Source: Blepharisma japonicum
Taxonomy: Eukaryota; Ciliophora; Heterotrichea; Heterotrichida; Blepharismidae
Direction of reading: 5' to 3'
NCBI GenBank assembly: GCA_949751835.1
Contig: CATKHK010000175.1
Coordinates: 1 to 31,351 of the forward strand
Length of the DNA: 31,351 bases
Position numbers and translations under genes: made by a program. A model generated the notes under the pieces. It ran no database searches. It was not told where the DNA came from and saw only the letters and a program-made list of their open reading frames with translations. Below, piece after piece: positions 1 to 11,415 of this stretch (within the stretch, counting starts at the first letter, position 1; each line of letters opens with the position of its first letter).

Positions 1-2
1 AG

Positions 3-1574
3 ACAAAACAAGCTGTTCTTAGATTTCTTATGAAAGAAGATTCAAAGTATAGGAAGCTAAAGAAGTTAATTATAGATTCCTTTAATCAGCATCTAGCTAA
101 TTTAGAAAAAGATGTAAGCCAATACACTAGAACTTTAAATACTTTTTCAGCTAATCTAGGAAATTTGGTTTTAGAAATTTGCAAAGCTAAAAAATCGTTA
201 AAGTCAAACCAAGACTCAATTTCAGAGTTATTGACTTTACAGCCTGAAGAAGCTTTAAACAAAGTAAAATCGATAATCTCAGCCGAAAAGCATTGGTATA
301 ATGGTGCAAAGTTGTTTCATAAATACAGTAAAGACTTAGAAAGTTTAATTGCATCTTTCGTTAATAAGGGGTTTCAAGCATTTCTTAATACTATGCTCTC
401 CAATAAAGAAAGCAGTATTGAAGCAATTAATAAAACTATAAATTCGGCTAGGATTAAGGTAGCAAACATTGAGGATTCGATTTCTTTAGAAGCAAATGAG
501 TGCAGTGAGAGCTTAAAAGAGCTTCAAAGTTTAATAAAATTCAAAATAGAGATTGAAAGTGAAGCACGGCTACTTAATTCTAAAATAAACTCCATTACTA
601 GTGATATCAACAGTAAACTCGAAAAAATAGAAAGCCAATTAAATCTTATGAATATTAATACCTTAAGACATAAAACAGTTGAGTTCTTGAGTAGACCAAA
701 CAACTCAGAATTAGAGATGGATTTCAGAGCAACTTGCTCAGCGTACCAGAACAATTCTAGCATTTATGATCCACTGCTAGCGCAAGCTTACCAAGATTAT
801 CTTAATTCTTACCAACAAAAAACATCTCTTTATAATCTTAAAAAGAATAATAAGAGAACTGAATTAACTATTTATAACACTGAAACTGAAATCAAAGAAA
901 TCAAAATCTTACAGACTCCAGAGCCACTACACCAAAGAACTTGCATAACTCAACTTCCAAATGGCAAGCTATTCTGTTTTGGTAATTATCCAGCTTCTGG
1001 TATTACATTGATTTTTGATGTGAATGGTAGAATCGAAGTGCTGCCATCTGGAACTCCTTGCTATTACTCATCATGTATCTATTTCAACAACAGCGTCTAT
1101 TGTTTTGGAGGAAATTGTAAGAAGAAATTAACTCTGTCTAGTAGATTTGATTTGGATCAAAATCGATGAATCCAATTAACTCCATTGCCAAAAGCTGATA
1201 ATTTTTGCAATAGTATAATATTTAATGGGAATATTTTGATTTCTGGATATTTGAATAGAAATATTTGGCTATACTCAATTGATATTGACTCTTTTTCGAC
1301 AATTCCTTATGAGTTTGCAGAGAAGAAAAGAAAGACCTTGATAAATGCAGAGAGATTGTATTTGATTGAATCCCATAATGGATCAATCTATGAAAGCGAA
1401 GTTGGAAGTGGCATGAAGTGGAAAAGAATAGCAGACTCAATAATCAAATATCATCGTCAAGTGTATTGCTCATATAACAAAGGAGAAATATACATTGGGA
1501 TAGTGGGTGTAAGAGAAGATATAAATTACTTCAAGTTTGATTTGAATGAAAAGAGGCTGATTGAATTAGAGTAA
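3..1574 (+). CDS. Coiled-coil / kelch-repeat protein, 5' end cut by window
   Basis: The reading frame is open from the window edge; the first ATG is at 30, but the upstream codons are also open, so the true start may lie outside. The first ~290 residues are Lys/Glu/Asn-rich and predicted helical coiled coil. The C-terminal part has kelch-like beta blades (pattern YCFGGN ... FDLDQNRW-IQLTPLP ... NGNILISG). TGA at 1167-1169 falls exactly on the conserved Trp of the kelch blade ('NRW..L.PLP'), and the frame continues to TAA at 1572-1574, so the two halves are one gene under UGA=Trp. Kelch blades usually mediate protein-protein contacts; coiled-coil/kelch proteins are numerous in ciliates, often with an N-terminal B-box that could lie upstream. 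Specific function unknown. Only a few blades are recognisable, fewer than the six or so of a complete propeller. Confidence 0.8.
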
Positions 1575-1639
1575 TTATAAAATGGTTAGTTAAAAGTAAT
1601 TGTAATGATTTTGAAATATAAATGTCAAGGATAGTTAAT

Positions 1640-3245
1640 CCTTATAATAGATTTCACAATTGTTACGGCATAATTATCTAATTCATCACAATCATCCTTT
1701 TAATTAAGGACAGGGAATAAATTGGAATAACTTTCTGATAATGTTGTATATTACCTATTTCTGACCGTAAATCTGCATTTTGTTCTGATAACTGGCTTTT
1801 CAAGGTTATGAATTTTCTATTGCAATAAATGTTTTATTACTAAAGATACTTTAGTTAAGTTTATTTTCAAGCGTTCCAGTGTTTGGTATTAGAATACTTT
1901 TTTTTTGTTGCAATTTTTAAATTTTTCTTTTATAATTATTTTCATTAATAACAATCTGCTTTTTTTTAGCTAAAGCAGCTATTTCTTGTTTTTAATCTTT
2001 TATTTCTTCATTGAAAGTATCATTATTGCTGTTTCTCAGACCTAAATTTTCATTTTTCAAATCAGTTTTGAGAAAACAATGACTTTTCGGCAGACTGGTT
2101 ACTCAAATTTTGAATCTGTTATTTTCTCTTTCTAAAGCTAAATTGGAGGTCCCTAAATTTCTATATATTATTTGAATGGTTTCATTTTTGATTCAACACT
2201 ATCATAATTAATTTGATTTCTAAGCAGGTGCTCCACATTTTTAGATTTTATATAATCTTTTTTTCAATTCTGTGTATGTAAATATTAAGCTCTATTACAC
2301 AAATTCAATAATCTTTCATAGTGGATTCTTGAGTGCTTAAAATTACTTCTTTTTCCTCCAATTTCTGTTTTAAATCATTAATTTCTTCTTGATACTTTTT
2401 CTCCAGGCTGTGCTCAGCTTATTAATCTTTTTTGATATTCCTCCAAACCGATTATAATATATTTTATAATTAATCTATACTTATAAAAACTATTCTCTAA
2501 TTTAATATCTAGCATGTAATTTTTGATTAAAATAATCACTATGTTTAACACCCTCCTCCTTCAATAAAGAATTAAATTACCTCTTTATTTAAATGTTTAA
2601 TAACCCAAAAATCCGGAAATATTACTAATATTTTGTCACAAGTGAAATTTTTTGCATTTACCACTAATAAGCATAAGTTTCTTCTTCACAATTCCTGATA
2701 GATTTTTTCATCTTCTTAAAATTAAAAAATTTCTCATTTTGCAAATTTTTTGCAGAGGCAAATTTTTCCTGAACATTTCTTGCTCCAACGTGTTGCATAG
2801 CACAACTGAACCTTCTAATGCTTCATCGGCAACCATATCATATTTTCCTTGCTCATCTATTTCACATGCGCTTTCACTTGCAATATCAAGGTCCGAATCT
2901 ATTTTTGAAGATCGGTTGCAGTGACTGTGTAAATTGGCAACTCATCTCTATCTTCAGTTTTCTTTTCATAGGCCTAATAGAATGTAGTACACTTCACTGT
3001 ACTGCAGGAACTCCATTGGATATTATCTGTCATTATTTTCGTTACTAATTCTATTTCTCTCCGCCAGTCCTATTGCATATCTGTATATAAGATTGCATCC
3101 CTTTCTAGAACTCAGATTTCATCAATATGCCTTCTTAATCAACAAAATTTTTATAACAAACTAATCTACATAATCCCAACTATCTTCATAATCCTCATAG
3201 ACACCACACAGTTCGTTGTCCTACCCTTATTTATTGGTTTTAGCT
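1640..3245 (-). pseudogene. Decayed coiled-coil protein gene
   Basis: No intact gene is present, but the minus strand shows long coding-like pieces in shifting frames. From about 3215 down to 3000 one frame reads as protein with isolated TAG/TAA codons. A piece near 2985-2915 runs in a second frame (KKTEDRDELPIYTVTATDLQK). A piece at about 2910-2600 reads SDLDIASESACEIDEQGKYD and onward. Around 2440-2320 there is a coiled coil (GLEEYQKRL, then KKYQEEINDLKQKLEEKEV one frame over). Around 2080-1900 there are more coil fragments. At least three frameshifts and several TAA/TAG codons at places where Gln (CAA/CAG) would fit indicate an old pseudogene. It lies beside the intact RING/coiled-coil gene on the same strand and could be a degraded relative, but I see no RING motif in it. 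Family not recognised. Confidence 0.45.
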
Positions 3246-3899
3246 TCCATTTATTACACTGCTTGATTCTCTAATTTACTCATTTACTAGTTTAATTTGT
3301 TCAAACTCGTTATTATAATATAACTGCAATTAGTATTATTATTTTTTTGCTAAGCAGAAAGCTATGATTAAATAATTGATACCATAATTATATTACAAAT
3401 GCTTATTGAAATTCGTTTAACAAATATTTTCATATCATTGATTTCTAAATGCATAATCTTCATTAAAAAAGTACCATGTACTTTATTAAACCTCACCCAG
3501 CAACGAAGGAACAAACGAAAACTTTCGGGAGAAAAAAAAATTATTCGATAGGGATCCCAAACTGATAAGCACAATCACCGTAATCCAGCTCAATGATGTT
3601 TCCTGAGATGCTTAATAAGAATGCTCCTTATAATCTGTCTTCCATCAACATCACTATTTTATCTCATAGATTATCAGAAGTTCAAAAAATCAACAAAACA
3701 CGTTTTTTGATATGATTTGATCGATTCTCAATTTAGACCAATAAACTAAATATGAACACTAGTAAATGAATGTTTTAGATTGTCAACAAAGTTCAGCAGG
3801 CAAATTTTTGAATTGTGCAGCAATTGTTTAATCGCATTAATGAAATTGAGGCTTGCTTTATTTCTATGACATATTTAGCTATATTTTAAAATAATAAAA
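3246..3899. other. AT-rich intergenic stretch, nothing recognised
   Basis: No frame remains open for a useful length when TGA is read as Trp, and no RNA gene or repeat was recognised. A 68-codon minus-strand frame at 3368-3574 shows no protein-like composition. Confidence 0.5.
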
Positions 3900-6078
3900 T
3901 TAAACAAATGATATTTCTTTTATGCTATCTATAGTCTGGCGCTGATAAATTATTTTTCCAATTAATTCATCAAGTAAAGTTGCTCTTGCAAAAGCCTGCA
4001 CCTTCACACAACATTGAGAGCAGGCTGAATCGCTAATTCTACTGCATTTTTTGCAAAGTATATGGCCACAAGGAATCGTAAAAACTGCCTCTTCTACTAA
4101 GTTTAAGCAATTCATACATGATAAATCACTTTCAAAGGCACTAATAGCGTGGTCTAATTTCTCAATGACCTTTGACAGATTTTCTTCTTTATCATTGAGA
4201 CACTCTAATTGCTTTTTCAAATCTTTGAATTTTGTATCGTTCAACTGGGATTTTGCATCTTCAAGCTGAGACTCTAACTGAGAAATTATTTGGGCTTGGC
4301 TTGAAGACATGGTTTTCATATATTCTTGAGCCCTTAAGTGATTCAAAATTTCTTCTTTTAGCTCTGCGCATTCAATTTCTAGCTGAGCTATTCGAGCTTG
4401 CAAGCGATTTTGGTCTTCTTTTATAGGTAAAATTTGGATAGGCTTTTCTCGTTGAGATAGCTCTCGCTTTAGCTTTATGACTTCTTGAAGATGGCTGGAG
4501 TTAAAATTTTTCTCGTTATTTAACTCTGCTTGAAGTTCATATATTTTGGCTTCAAGAAGAGATTCTTGGTCTTTATATTTCAACTTTAATCTTTCTCTTT
4601 TTTTAGTTACTTCTTCAAGACTTTTTTCAAGCTTCTTAGATCTTGATTTAATTGCAGAATTTTCTTCTTTATTCTCTTTCAACTCTTTTTTAATTTGATC
4701 AAATTTTGAAGCTTTTTCTTGAAATTCTTGAAAATCTTTTTCTTTTTCTAGTTTTTCTTTTTCCAGAAAACTAATTTCACTGATTAGCTTATCACATTTT
4801 CCATTTAGCTCTGCTATATTGTCGTTTTTGGCATTTATTTCATCTCCTAAAATCCTCAAATTTTCACTATAGGACTTTAGCTGATTTTCATTTTTCTTTA
4901 AATTTTCTTCCATTTCGCTAATTTCAAGAGTTTTTAGCTTTAAATCCTGCGTGATTGCTTGAATTAATTTTTCATATCTGAAAGACTCTATTTGTTGCTT
5001 TTTTCTCAATTCCTCTACGCTAGCTAGCAGCTCATAGCGCGAATTCATCGATCGCTCAAGCTTCTCTTCAGCGTCATTTTTTTGTTTAGTCATCGAAGAT
5101 AGCTGATCACCAAGAGTATAAGCTTGCTTTTGGAACTCTTCCAATTTTTGCCTTAAATCGTCGTCAGAGTTTATAGAAATTTGATTGACTGCTTGCGCTT
5201 TATTTTGAAATTCAATCTGCATTTTTTTCAAGCCTTCTTTGAGTTCGCTTATCATCGAATTCGAAATCTCCAGCTGACTTTCAACATTATTTAAATTTTC
5301 TTGCAGAATTATGACTTTTTCGTTTAGTTTTGAATTTTGTGATTCAAGATCAGATTTTGATTTTTGTCCTCTACTTAGTTCATCTTTTAAGGTTTCGTTA
5401 ATTTTTTTGAGATGATTAAGCTCATCAATGGACTTGGATTTTTCTCCAGCCAGATCATCAGAAGCTTCTTGTAATTTTTTATCTAGTCTTTGTATTTGGC
5501 CTTTGGCAACGGCAATTTCGTATTCTAATTTTTTACATGCTCTTTCTCACTCATTAGTTTCTCTTGTCCTTAATAGAGTTTACCTTATCAATAATAATTT
5601 GATTAAGTCTTTGAATTTCATTTGCCAAATCTGCTTGATTTTCTTTAAGTTTTGAGCTCAATATTTTTTCTTGGTTATTTAAGGTTTGCTCGACTTCGTT
5701 TTTTTCTTTTAGCTCACCAATGTGTCTTCTTAATGAGTTATTTTCTTTTTGTAATTCCATATTTTTCTCTCGAAGCTCTATGTTTTTGTTTTTTTCTTCT
5801 CTGCAGGCATTTCCAATCGCTTCAAAATGTTTTCCAAGACTCTCTAAAGCAATTGATCTTTCCTCAAGGTCTTTTCTCTGCTCTTCTACTTTTTTTCCAA
5901 GCTCGTTCATTAGCTGCCGATCTGATCCTGGAGTATTAAACTCAGTTATACTAGAAGTTCTTGTTAAACCTAGGCTACCTGGGACAGTAGTTTGGACTCT
6001 GCGAATTTTTGGTAGTCCAAACATTATTGCTGCTCTGCTTAAAGGTTTTGGTTGTTTTTGCCTATATAAATTGTTCAT
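3900..6078 (-). CDS. Long coiled-coil protein with C-terminal RING finger (apparent frameshift)
   Basis: Starts at ATG 6078 (MNNLYRQKQPK...) and ends at TAA 3900-3902, about 720 residues. After a ~60-residue basic/Ser-rich head, almost the whole protein is Glu/Lys/Leu/Gln heptad coiled coil. The last ~90 residues hold a C3HC4 RING: C-x2-C-x12-C-x-H-x2-C-x2-C-x7-C-x2-C (CMNC ... CGHILCKKC ... CSQC). RING fingers of this kind usually make E3 ubiquitin ligases; the coiled coil would give oligomerisation, as in BRE1- or TRIM-type proteins, though no specific orthologue is clear. The first 174 codons stop at TAA 5554-5556. The continuing coil (ETNEWERACKKLEYEIAV...) is in the +1 frame and uses one TGA as Trp. 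A candidate 15-nt intron lies at 5569-5583 but its removal does not fix the frame, so an indel, an assembly error or a noncanonical event is needed. It diverges from the zinc-finger gene with 244 bp between them. Confidence 0.75.
5569..5583 (-). other. Candidate 15-nt intron
   Basis: On the minus strand the sequence is GTAAACTCTATTAAG: GT...AG ends and an A at position 10, as in the two well-supported introns of this window. Removing it keeps the frame and deletes no stop codon, so the reading frame gives no independent support; it ends in AAG rather than TAG. Confidence 0.3.
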
Positions 6079-6322
6079 AATTTTTAACTTATTGGAAAAT
6101 TATTCCATTTTTTGAAAATATTGTTGCACAATCTTAAAAAAGTCTAATTAAGGAGCTATCATATTGCATTGCCTCCAAGTCTGTATAAGCTTTGATTAAA
6201 ATTTTTTATAATTCAATTTTTTAGATGCTGTATTAAAGAAGAGTTTTCAAAAATTCTAGCATTTTCTTTCATTTAAAACCATTTTACTACTGTTCAGGTA
6301 TAATTAAAATATTTTCAAAAAA

Positions 6323-6826
6323 ATGGAATTTGTTAACTTAGGAGCACATTGTGCACATCCAGGCTGTAATCAACAAGATTTTTTGCCCTTCAAGTGTGAT
6401 TTATGTAGACTCGATTTTTGCCAAAACCATAGAAGCCTAACCGAACATCGTTGTACAAGAGAACCGAAAGGCTGGGAAATTTTCAAATGCCCGATATGCA
6501 ATCGAGCTATTGACTTAATCCCTGGCCAAGACCCTAATATAACATGGGAAACCCATATGAACTCTGGAGGTTGTCAACAGCCAGAAAAGAAGAAGTGTCC
6601 GGTCCCCAAGTGTAATAAAACATTAACCGGAGTCAACTGTGTTGAGTGTAATCGCTGCCATCAGACTTTCTGCTTAACTCACCGATACTCTGATACTCAC
6701 AACTGTGTTCATCCCTTAGAAAGAATCACCAAACCGCACGGAGGTTTTCAGTGTAAGCGCTGCTCACGGGTTTTCCCCAAAAGTGGCGATGTCATTCAGC
6801 ACATGAGAACAGAACATTTGGCTTAA
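6323..6826 (+). CDS. AN1-type zinc-finger protein, ZFAND2 (AIRAP)-like
   Basis: 167 residues, ATG 6323 to TAA 6824-6826, with no TGA codon and no intron. Two AN1 zinc fingers are visible. The first is around residues 10-48 (C-x4-C, C-x2-C, F-C-x2-H, H-x-C: HPGC, KCDLC, FCQNH, HRC). The second is around residues 91-134 (CPVPKC, CVECNRCHQTFC, H-x-C). Between them is a CPICNRAID segment. The C-terminus adds a C2H2 finger (FQCKRCSRVF ... HMRTEH). This order, two AN1 fingers plus a tail, matches the ZFAND2A/B family, which associates with proteasome and p97 during proteotoxic stress (arsenite-inducible in animals); plant and protist members often carry C2H2 fingers as well. It would act in cytosolic protein quality control. 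It is convergent with the CFAP20-domain gene, with only 19 bp between the stops. Confidence 0.88.
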   Translation: MEFVNLGAHCAHPGCNQQDFLPFKCDLCRLDFCQNHRSLTEHRCTREPKGWEIFKCPICNRAIDLIPGQDPNITWETHMNSGGCQQPEKKKCPVPKCNKTLTGVNCVECNRCHQTFCLTHRYSDTHNCVHPLERITKPHGGFQCKRCSRVFPKSGDVIQHMRTEHLA

Positions 6827-6845
6827 GTTTATTAATTACACATAT

Positions 6846-7937
6846 CTAAATTGACTCATAGCATTTTTGTTTAGGATTATAACGGATTTTCTGCCCTTCT
6901 TCTACATTTTCTGTCACATTTACAAATGGGGGAGTGAAATGCCGCATTTGCATAATAATTGACATCTGATTTTCAAAGAATTTTGGTTCTTTGAATTTTT
7001 CTATAGGAGAGTCTGCATTTATTATATTAATTCAAGCAGAAGTGTCAATTGGAACCTCTGGAGCGTCCACTTCGATTTTTTCTTCGATATCGTCCGCAAG
7101 CTCGGCTGGCCTTGTATAGTTATGTGTTATTTTTCTGCTTAATACTTTATAGCGTTCTTCATCAATTTGTTTTTGTTCTTTTCCCCTGAATCGTGGAAAT
7201 AATGCTTTTTTTTCTGTATTTACACTCCGGAAGTACGCTTCCTTTAAATCCTTGATTTCTTTTTCTACTGAGAGATTTCGAAAAATACTTGGGTTATCTT
7301 TATATAAATATTTTTTACTTTTAGGAGGAGAATTTGAAAAAAATACAGGCCGAGGGGTCTCTTGAAAAGATACAGCATCGATAGTTTGTTGCTTGATATT
7401 TGAGCCTGAAGGCATTTCACAGCCGATTGGGATTATCTGATAAGGATCAAGTTTCTGAAGCGTAAAAATCCTTCTAATTATGCATGTACCAGTTAGTGAT
7501 ACTGACTCAAGAGATCTGTAAACTAGAGCAGGAAAGCACATAGCAAATAAAGACTCAATGTTCAGGAACAAATTCAGCCAAACCCCACGCTCGATTATTG
7601 TATGAGGTATTCTTGCATGCAACGGGTTTTTTATTACCTGCCGGCCATGAGTAAAAATTAATCGCCGTTTTATTGATTGTGAGTCTGAGGTTGTTAATTC
7701 TATTGTTAGAGGCTTGTTTTTATGAATAAAAAACTGAAAGACTATAAACGGATGAACTAATTGTAAACTTTCACGGTTGTTTCTAGGGATTTGAAGGCTT
7801 GCAGCATTAAGATTAATTATGTAGCCTCTTGAAGTCTGGTCAAAACTATGGTCAACTTTGCCGTGAAATAAGCAGGATTGTAGAGATTTTCGATTTTGAG
7901 AACTAAATATTTCATGAGAGAATGGCTGATTTTTCAT
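6846..7937 (-). CDS. CFAP20-domain (DUF667) protein, CFAP20DC-like
   Basis: 363 residues, ATG at 7937, terminator TAG at 6846-6848. The frame passes through TGA at 7032-7034 (Trp, 'DTSAWINI'), so a standard-code reading loses the last ~62 residues. Residues ~35-170 resemble the CFAP20/DUF667 beta-sandwich fold: RGYIINLNAASLQIP, LVHPFIVFQFFIH, then IKRRLIFTHGRQVIKNPLHARIP, RGVWLNLFLNIESL and TGTCIIRRIFTLQ. This parallels the lipid-like sandwich of CFAP20, a microtubule inner protein of cilia needed for axoneme stability. The longer, low-complexity tail is as in CFAP20DC rather than CFAP20 (~190 aa). A ciliary or basal-body role is therefore likely by family, not shown here. It lies 131 bp downstream of the K+ channel gene on the same strand. 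Confidence 0.75.
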
Positions 7938-8068
7938 TTATAAATGCAGAAAATATTTTATGGTAAATTTGATTAAAAACTATGCAGTTTAAAGTCTTAA
8001 GTTATAAGCGCTAGCTCTTAAAACAGGTTTATTAATATTTTTGTTTTATTGTATCATTAAACACCATT

Positions 8069-10234
8069 TTAATCCCCAAATATTGTTTGAGTAGACTGAT
8101 CTTGTTTTATACACAAAAATTGCCTTGCTTCTATATTATTTTCTTTTTTATTTTTTAGCTCTTTTACAGTTCGAAGAATTTTTTCAATTATTTTTGCGTT
8201 TTCTGATGTTAAGTTGTGGAGATTGTCGATTTTTTCGTTAGCAGTTTTTATGAAGTTGAATTTTGAGTTTCCAGGGGTATTTTTTTCTAAGTTTTTCAAA
8301 TTTATGACTTCTTGTGTCAGGAGCTCTTTAAACAGCACAGAAGTCATGTTTTTGATATTCCCTTCTTTATTAACTTCGTGTATTATTTTCATTTCGGCAA
8401 GGGCATTTCTTAATTTTTTATCATTTTCAAGTGCTTGCTTTTCCATTGTCTTCCAAACTTCAGGAAACTCTTCTTCAATAATTTGTACAGTCTAATTATA
8501 AATTACCCTTGGGCCCATTACTAATAAGTTACATTCTTGGGAGGATTGAACATTGTATTTTCGAGTGATTTTTTGGACAGTTTCTATGTCTCCAAAATGC
8601 TGCCCTTCCGTCATTGGCCTGAATGTCGTATTTTCTTGTCCGTAAACGTACTGGCATCTTCCTCTCATGATGAACATAATATCATTTGAATTTTCCCCTA
8701 TAGAATAGATTGATTCAAGTGCCTGGACAAAAAACGGTTGCAAGAGTGGCATTATTTTTGCAATAAAATTTTCATCTCTGTCATTAAAAAAATATAATGT
8801 TTTTATGACAGAATGATACATATTCATAGCAATATCATACTTAAGTTTCATAGGCAACTCATATAACAAATTTTCTTTATTTTCTACAGAAAATGCTCTT
8901 TGTTCTGTATTCATCGTGATTACTTTATGCATTTTTGACTGGATTTCTTTGCTTAAGTTGCACTCACTTACAAACTCATCGACCTCTGCTAACCTTTGTG
9001 TCAATTGGTTATTTCTTATATCTGTTTGTGCAAACATTGAAGAAAGGCTGCTTACCACGAAGGATAGCGCGTACATTGATATCACCATTCAGCACATAGT
9101 AAATGATTTTTCTGTCAGAGTTAATGGAGTGATGTCGCCATATCCCAATGTTACAAGGGTTGTTAATGCCCAATACATAGAAGTTAAATATATCGTAAAA
9201 TGGTCTGAGTCTATATATCCATACCTCACAACCCAAGTGTCAGGGCCAAAATCATCAAATTTATCACAAATGTACCAAAAGCAGGTGACACAGTGTAGAG
9301 CTACAAGCAAACCAAAAACTGTACTAACAAATCGTATCGTAGTGTGGCCCAAATTAAAAAAATGCTGAAAGGTCTCCAAAATTTCAGCCTTTTTCGAGTT
9401 ACCTTCAACTTTCATAGCTTTAAGCATCCTTAGCAGCTTTGGGAGCCCTTTTAAACGAAAAAGTCTTACGAGTGAGCTATATTTTCGGTTATTTGAAGAA
9501 CTTTCATTTTGTCCTGAAAATGCTTCAAAAAAGCCAAACGGGATCGCTGAGATCAGATCTAAAATAAGCCATCCTTTTAAATAGTTAATAAAAATTTTTC
9601 ATCTGGAAGTTACCAATACTCCATCGTTATCTACATAGGCTGTATTTAAATTTAACAAAAAATCAATCATAAAGCTAAAATCAATAATCGTATTCATCCA
9701 TCACCAAGTATCAAAGACAAGTGAGTTTATAAATGCCATTGAATACGGAATAAAAATAGCAGTGAATATCAGAACTGCCCCAATGTAACAGTTTCATAAT
9801 ATCCTACATCCTCTTGACGGATGGATGATTCCGCAGGGCGTGCTATTGGTAGCTATAAGGCCTGACCTGACAGTGAGAATTTGGTTTTTCTTTTTTTTGA
9901 AATAATTTTCCATGTCCCCTTCTTCCATTTCCTCATTCATTCCAGGCCCAAAAAGCCTTACATTATTCATTAGTTTATTCATTCTCATTTGCGTAAAAAT
10001 CTTTCGTTTTACTCTCTGCCAGATTTCAGAGTATTTTGAATGCACGGTTTCTGCATTTGCTCCTTCAAGCAAATGATTACTTTCGTCGTTTATGGAAAGC
10101 TTTCTTGGGGTCATGGGAGGGATTTTAAATTTGGATATTTCTTGAGATGATTTTTTCGGGGTACCTGGGGCTGACTCGAGTCGAGAGGAATTCCCAAATT
10201 GGCCTTTAAAGGCATGTATAAAATATTCTGCCAT
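8069..10234 (-). CDS. Voltage-gated K+ channel with cyclic-nucleotide-binding domain (EAG/CNG-like)
   Basis: 716 residues after removing one 15-nt intron (8492-8506). ATG at 10234, TAA at 8069-8071. TGA is Trp at 9794-9796, in the S1-S3 region (DTWWWMN), before S4-S5 (SRWKIFINYL) and at 9089-9091. Domains in order: cytosolic N-terminus (1-~140); S1-S3; S4 rich in Arg/Lys (SLVRLFRLKGLPKLLRMLKA); S5; pore helix and filter (ALTTLVTLGYGDITPLT, GYG near 364-366), giving K+ selectivity; S6; C-linker; CNBD (IGENSNDIMFIMRGRCQYV, HFGDIETV, R-x3-V); C-terminal coil. The family is the EAG/CNG/HCN superfamily, abundant in ciliates and tied to membrane excitability. The phosphate-binding cassette has FGD in place of the usual FGE but keeps the Arg, so binding of cAMP/cGMP is possible but unproven. 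It diverges from the OST-alpha gene (233 bp). Confidence 0.93.
8492..8506 (-). other. 15-nt intron in K+ channel gene
   Basis: Minus-strand sequence GTAATTTATAATTAG. It contains an in-frame TAG. Removing exactly 15 nt joins MGPR to TVQIIEEEFPEVW and keeps the frame into the downstream 125-codon segment. GTA...TAG ends and an A at position 10 match the phosphodiesterase intron. Confidence 0.9.
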
Positions 10235-10467
10235 ATCAGCAATAAATTTTTAATGGGCCAAATGTAAAACCTTTTTTTTAAATTTTAGGAGGCAATCTCA
10301 ATAAATTTAACGAGTAATTTTTGTTGAAAAAATTGAGATTTTAATCCATTCCTTAATGCAATTAATTGATTTTCAATTATGAAAAGATTATAATGAGATA
10401 TTCCTGATGAATTAATTATTTCCTAATTTTATTAGGTTTATTGATAAATGAAACTAACAGAATTTAA

Positions 10468-11415
10468 ATGGTCAATCATCATAACTTAGCAGAAAGTTCT
10501 GCTGTAGGAGTCACAGCAGTGGTTTTAGTGATTTCGACCTTTATATCTCTCCACCAGATAGTGTCCTACGCAAGAAATATGAAATACAAATCGGCACAAA
10601 TTGCATGCATGCTATTATTTACAACACCTATGATAGTCGGCTGGTCAGCGTGAGCATCGCTATATGTGGGTGAAGAATTGAGAAATCTCGACTCCTTAGT
10701 CACTATAGACAAAGCATTCTGCATTACAATGTTTTTGATCCTTGTAGAAATGCTCATAGGGTGAACTGAGTCTAATGGAAAATATTTTTACACCAAAGAA
10801 ACAGAAGTAAGAAACATAGTAAACATGAAAGAAGCTAAATGGCTTTTGCCCTGCATCAAAAAAAGTCCTTTATCTACGCCTGACCAAGCGCTATCTTACT
10901 TGTGAAAAGTAAGATTAGGGACTTATCAAGTAGTTTTTGTGATTATAGCCGTCACGATTATTACTGCAGCTTTGCTTATCTTCGATAGCGAAGATTTTAA
11001 AGTAGGCGACAATAATAGCAACTCCTTCTGGCTTTGGCTAAATTCTATAAGGTCAATAAGCTGTGCGGTTGCTTTATTTTATTTGGTAAATTATGCATTT
11101 TTTGCAGCAAGAATTCCAGAGCTTAATGACCTGAAAATTCGATCAAAATTTTACCTAATAAAACTTTCTATGATTTTTACTGAAATTCAGCCTTTAATTA
11201 TTTCATATTGTGCGGGGAAAGGCTGGATAGCAGACACTGATGACTACTCTCAAGAAGAAATTACAAGCTGAACGAATTCTTTACTGCTGTGCTCAGAAAT
11301 GATTATTGTCGGCTTTATACAAATTTTAGTGTTTCCTGTTAGCGATTATGATACTCCTCCATCATCAAGAAAATTCAGCACTCATGGAGAAAACTCAGAT
11401 CTGCTTCTTAAATAA
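10468..11415 (+). CDS. OST-alpha / TMEM184 family (Solute_trans_a, DUF300) membrane protein
   Basis: 315 residues, ATG 10468 to TAA 11413-11415, no intron, four TGA codons as Trp (10651-10653, 'GGG TGA ACT' near 10761, 'TTG TGA AAA' near 10903, 11269-11271). About seven hydrophobic segments are visible, beginning at residues 10-31 (GVTAVVLVISTFISLHQIV). Features of the family include the N-terminal 'H...Y' helix, the KEA-KWLLPC cysteine segment after TM3, and the TEIQPLIIS helix. Members include the alpha subunit of the organic solute/steroid transporter and TMEM184/tumour-suppressor-like proteins; substrates in ciliates are unknown. Two TGA codons correspond to TGG in the broken paralogue at 14520, directly proving the Trp reading. 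TMEM184-type protein is the safer name than a true OST-alpha. Confidence 0.82.

Noticed and set aside
524-763. Minus-strand ORF inside the kelch gene.
   Set aside because: It is the antisense shadow of a clear coiled-coil coding region.
2652-3048. Plus-strand frames of 90 and 76 codons.
   Set aside because: The minus strand in the same place carries more protein-like acidic sequence continuous with the pseudogene; these are antisense shadows.
5554-6078. Treating the first 174 codons of the RING/coiled-coil gene as a separate small protein.
   Set aside because: The coiled coil resumes immediately in the next frame and no separate start context is seen, so one frameshifted gene is simpler.
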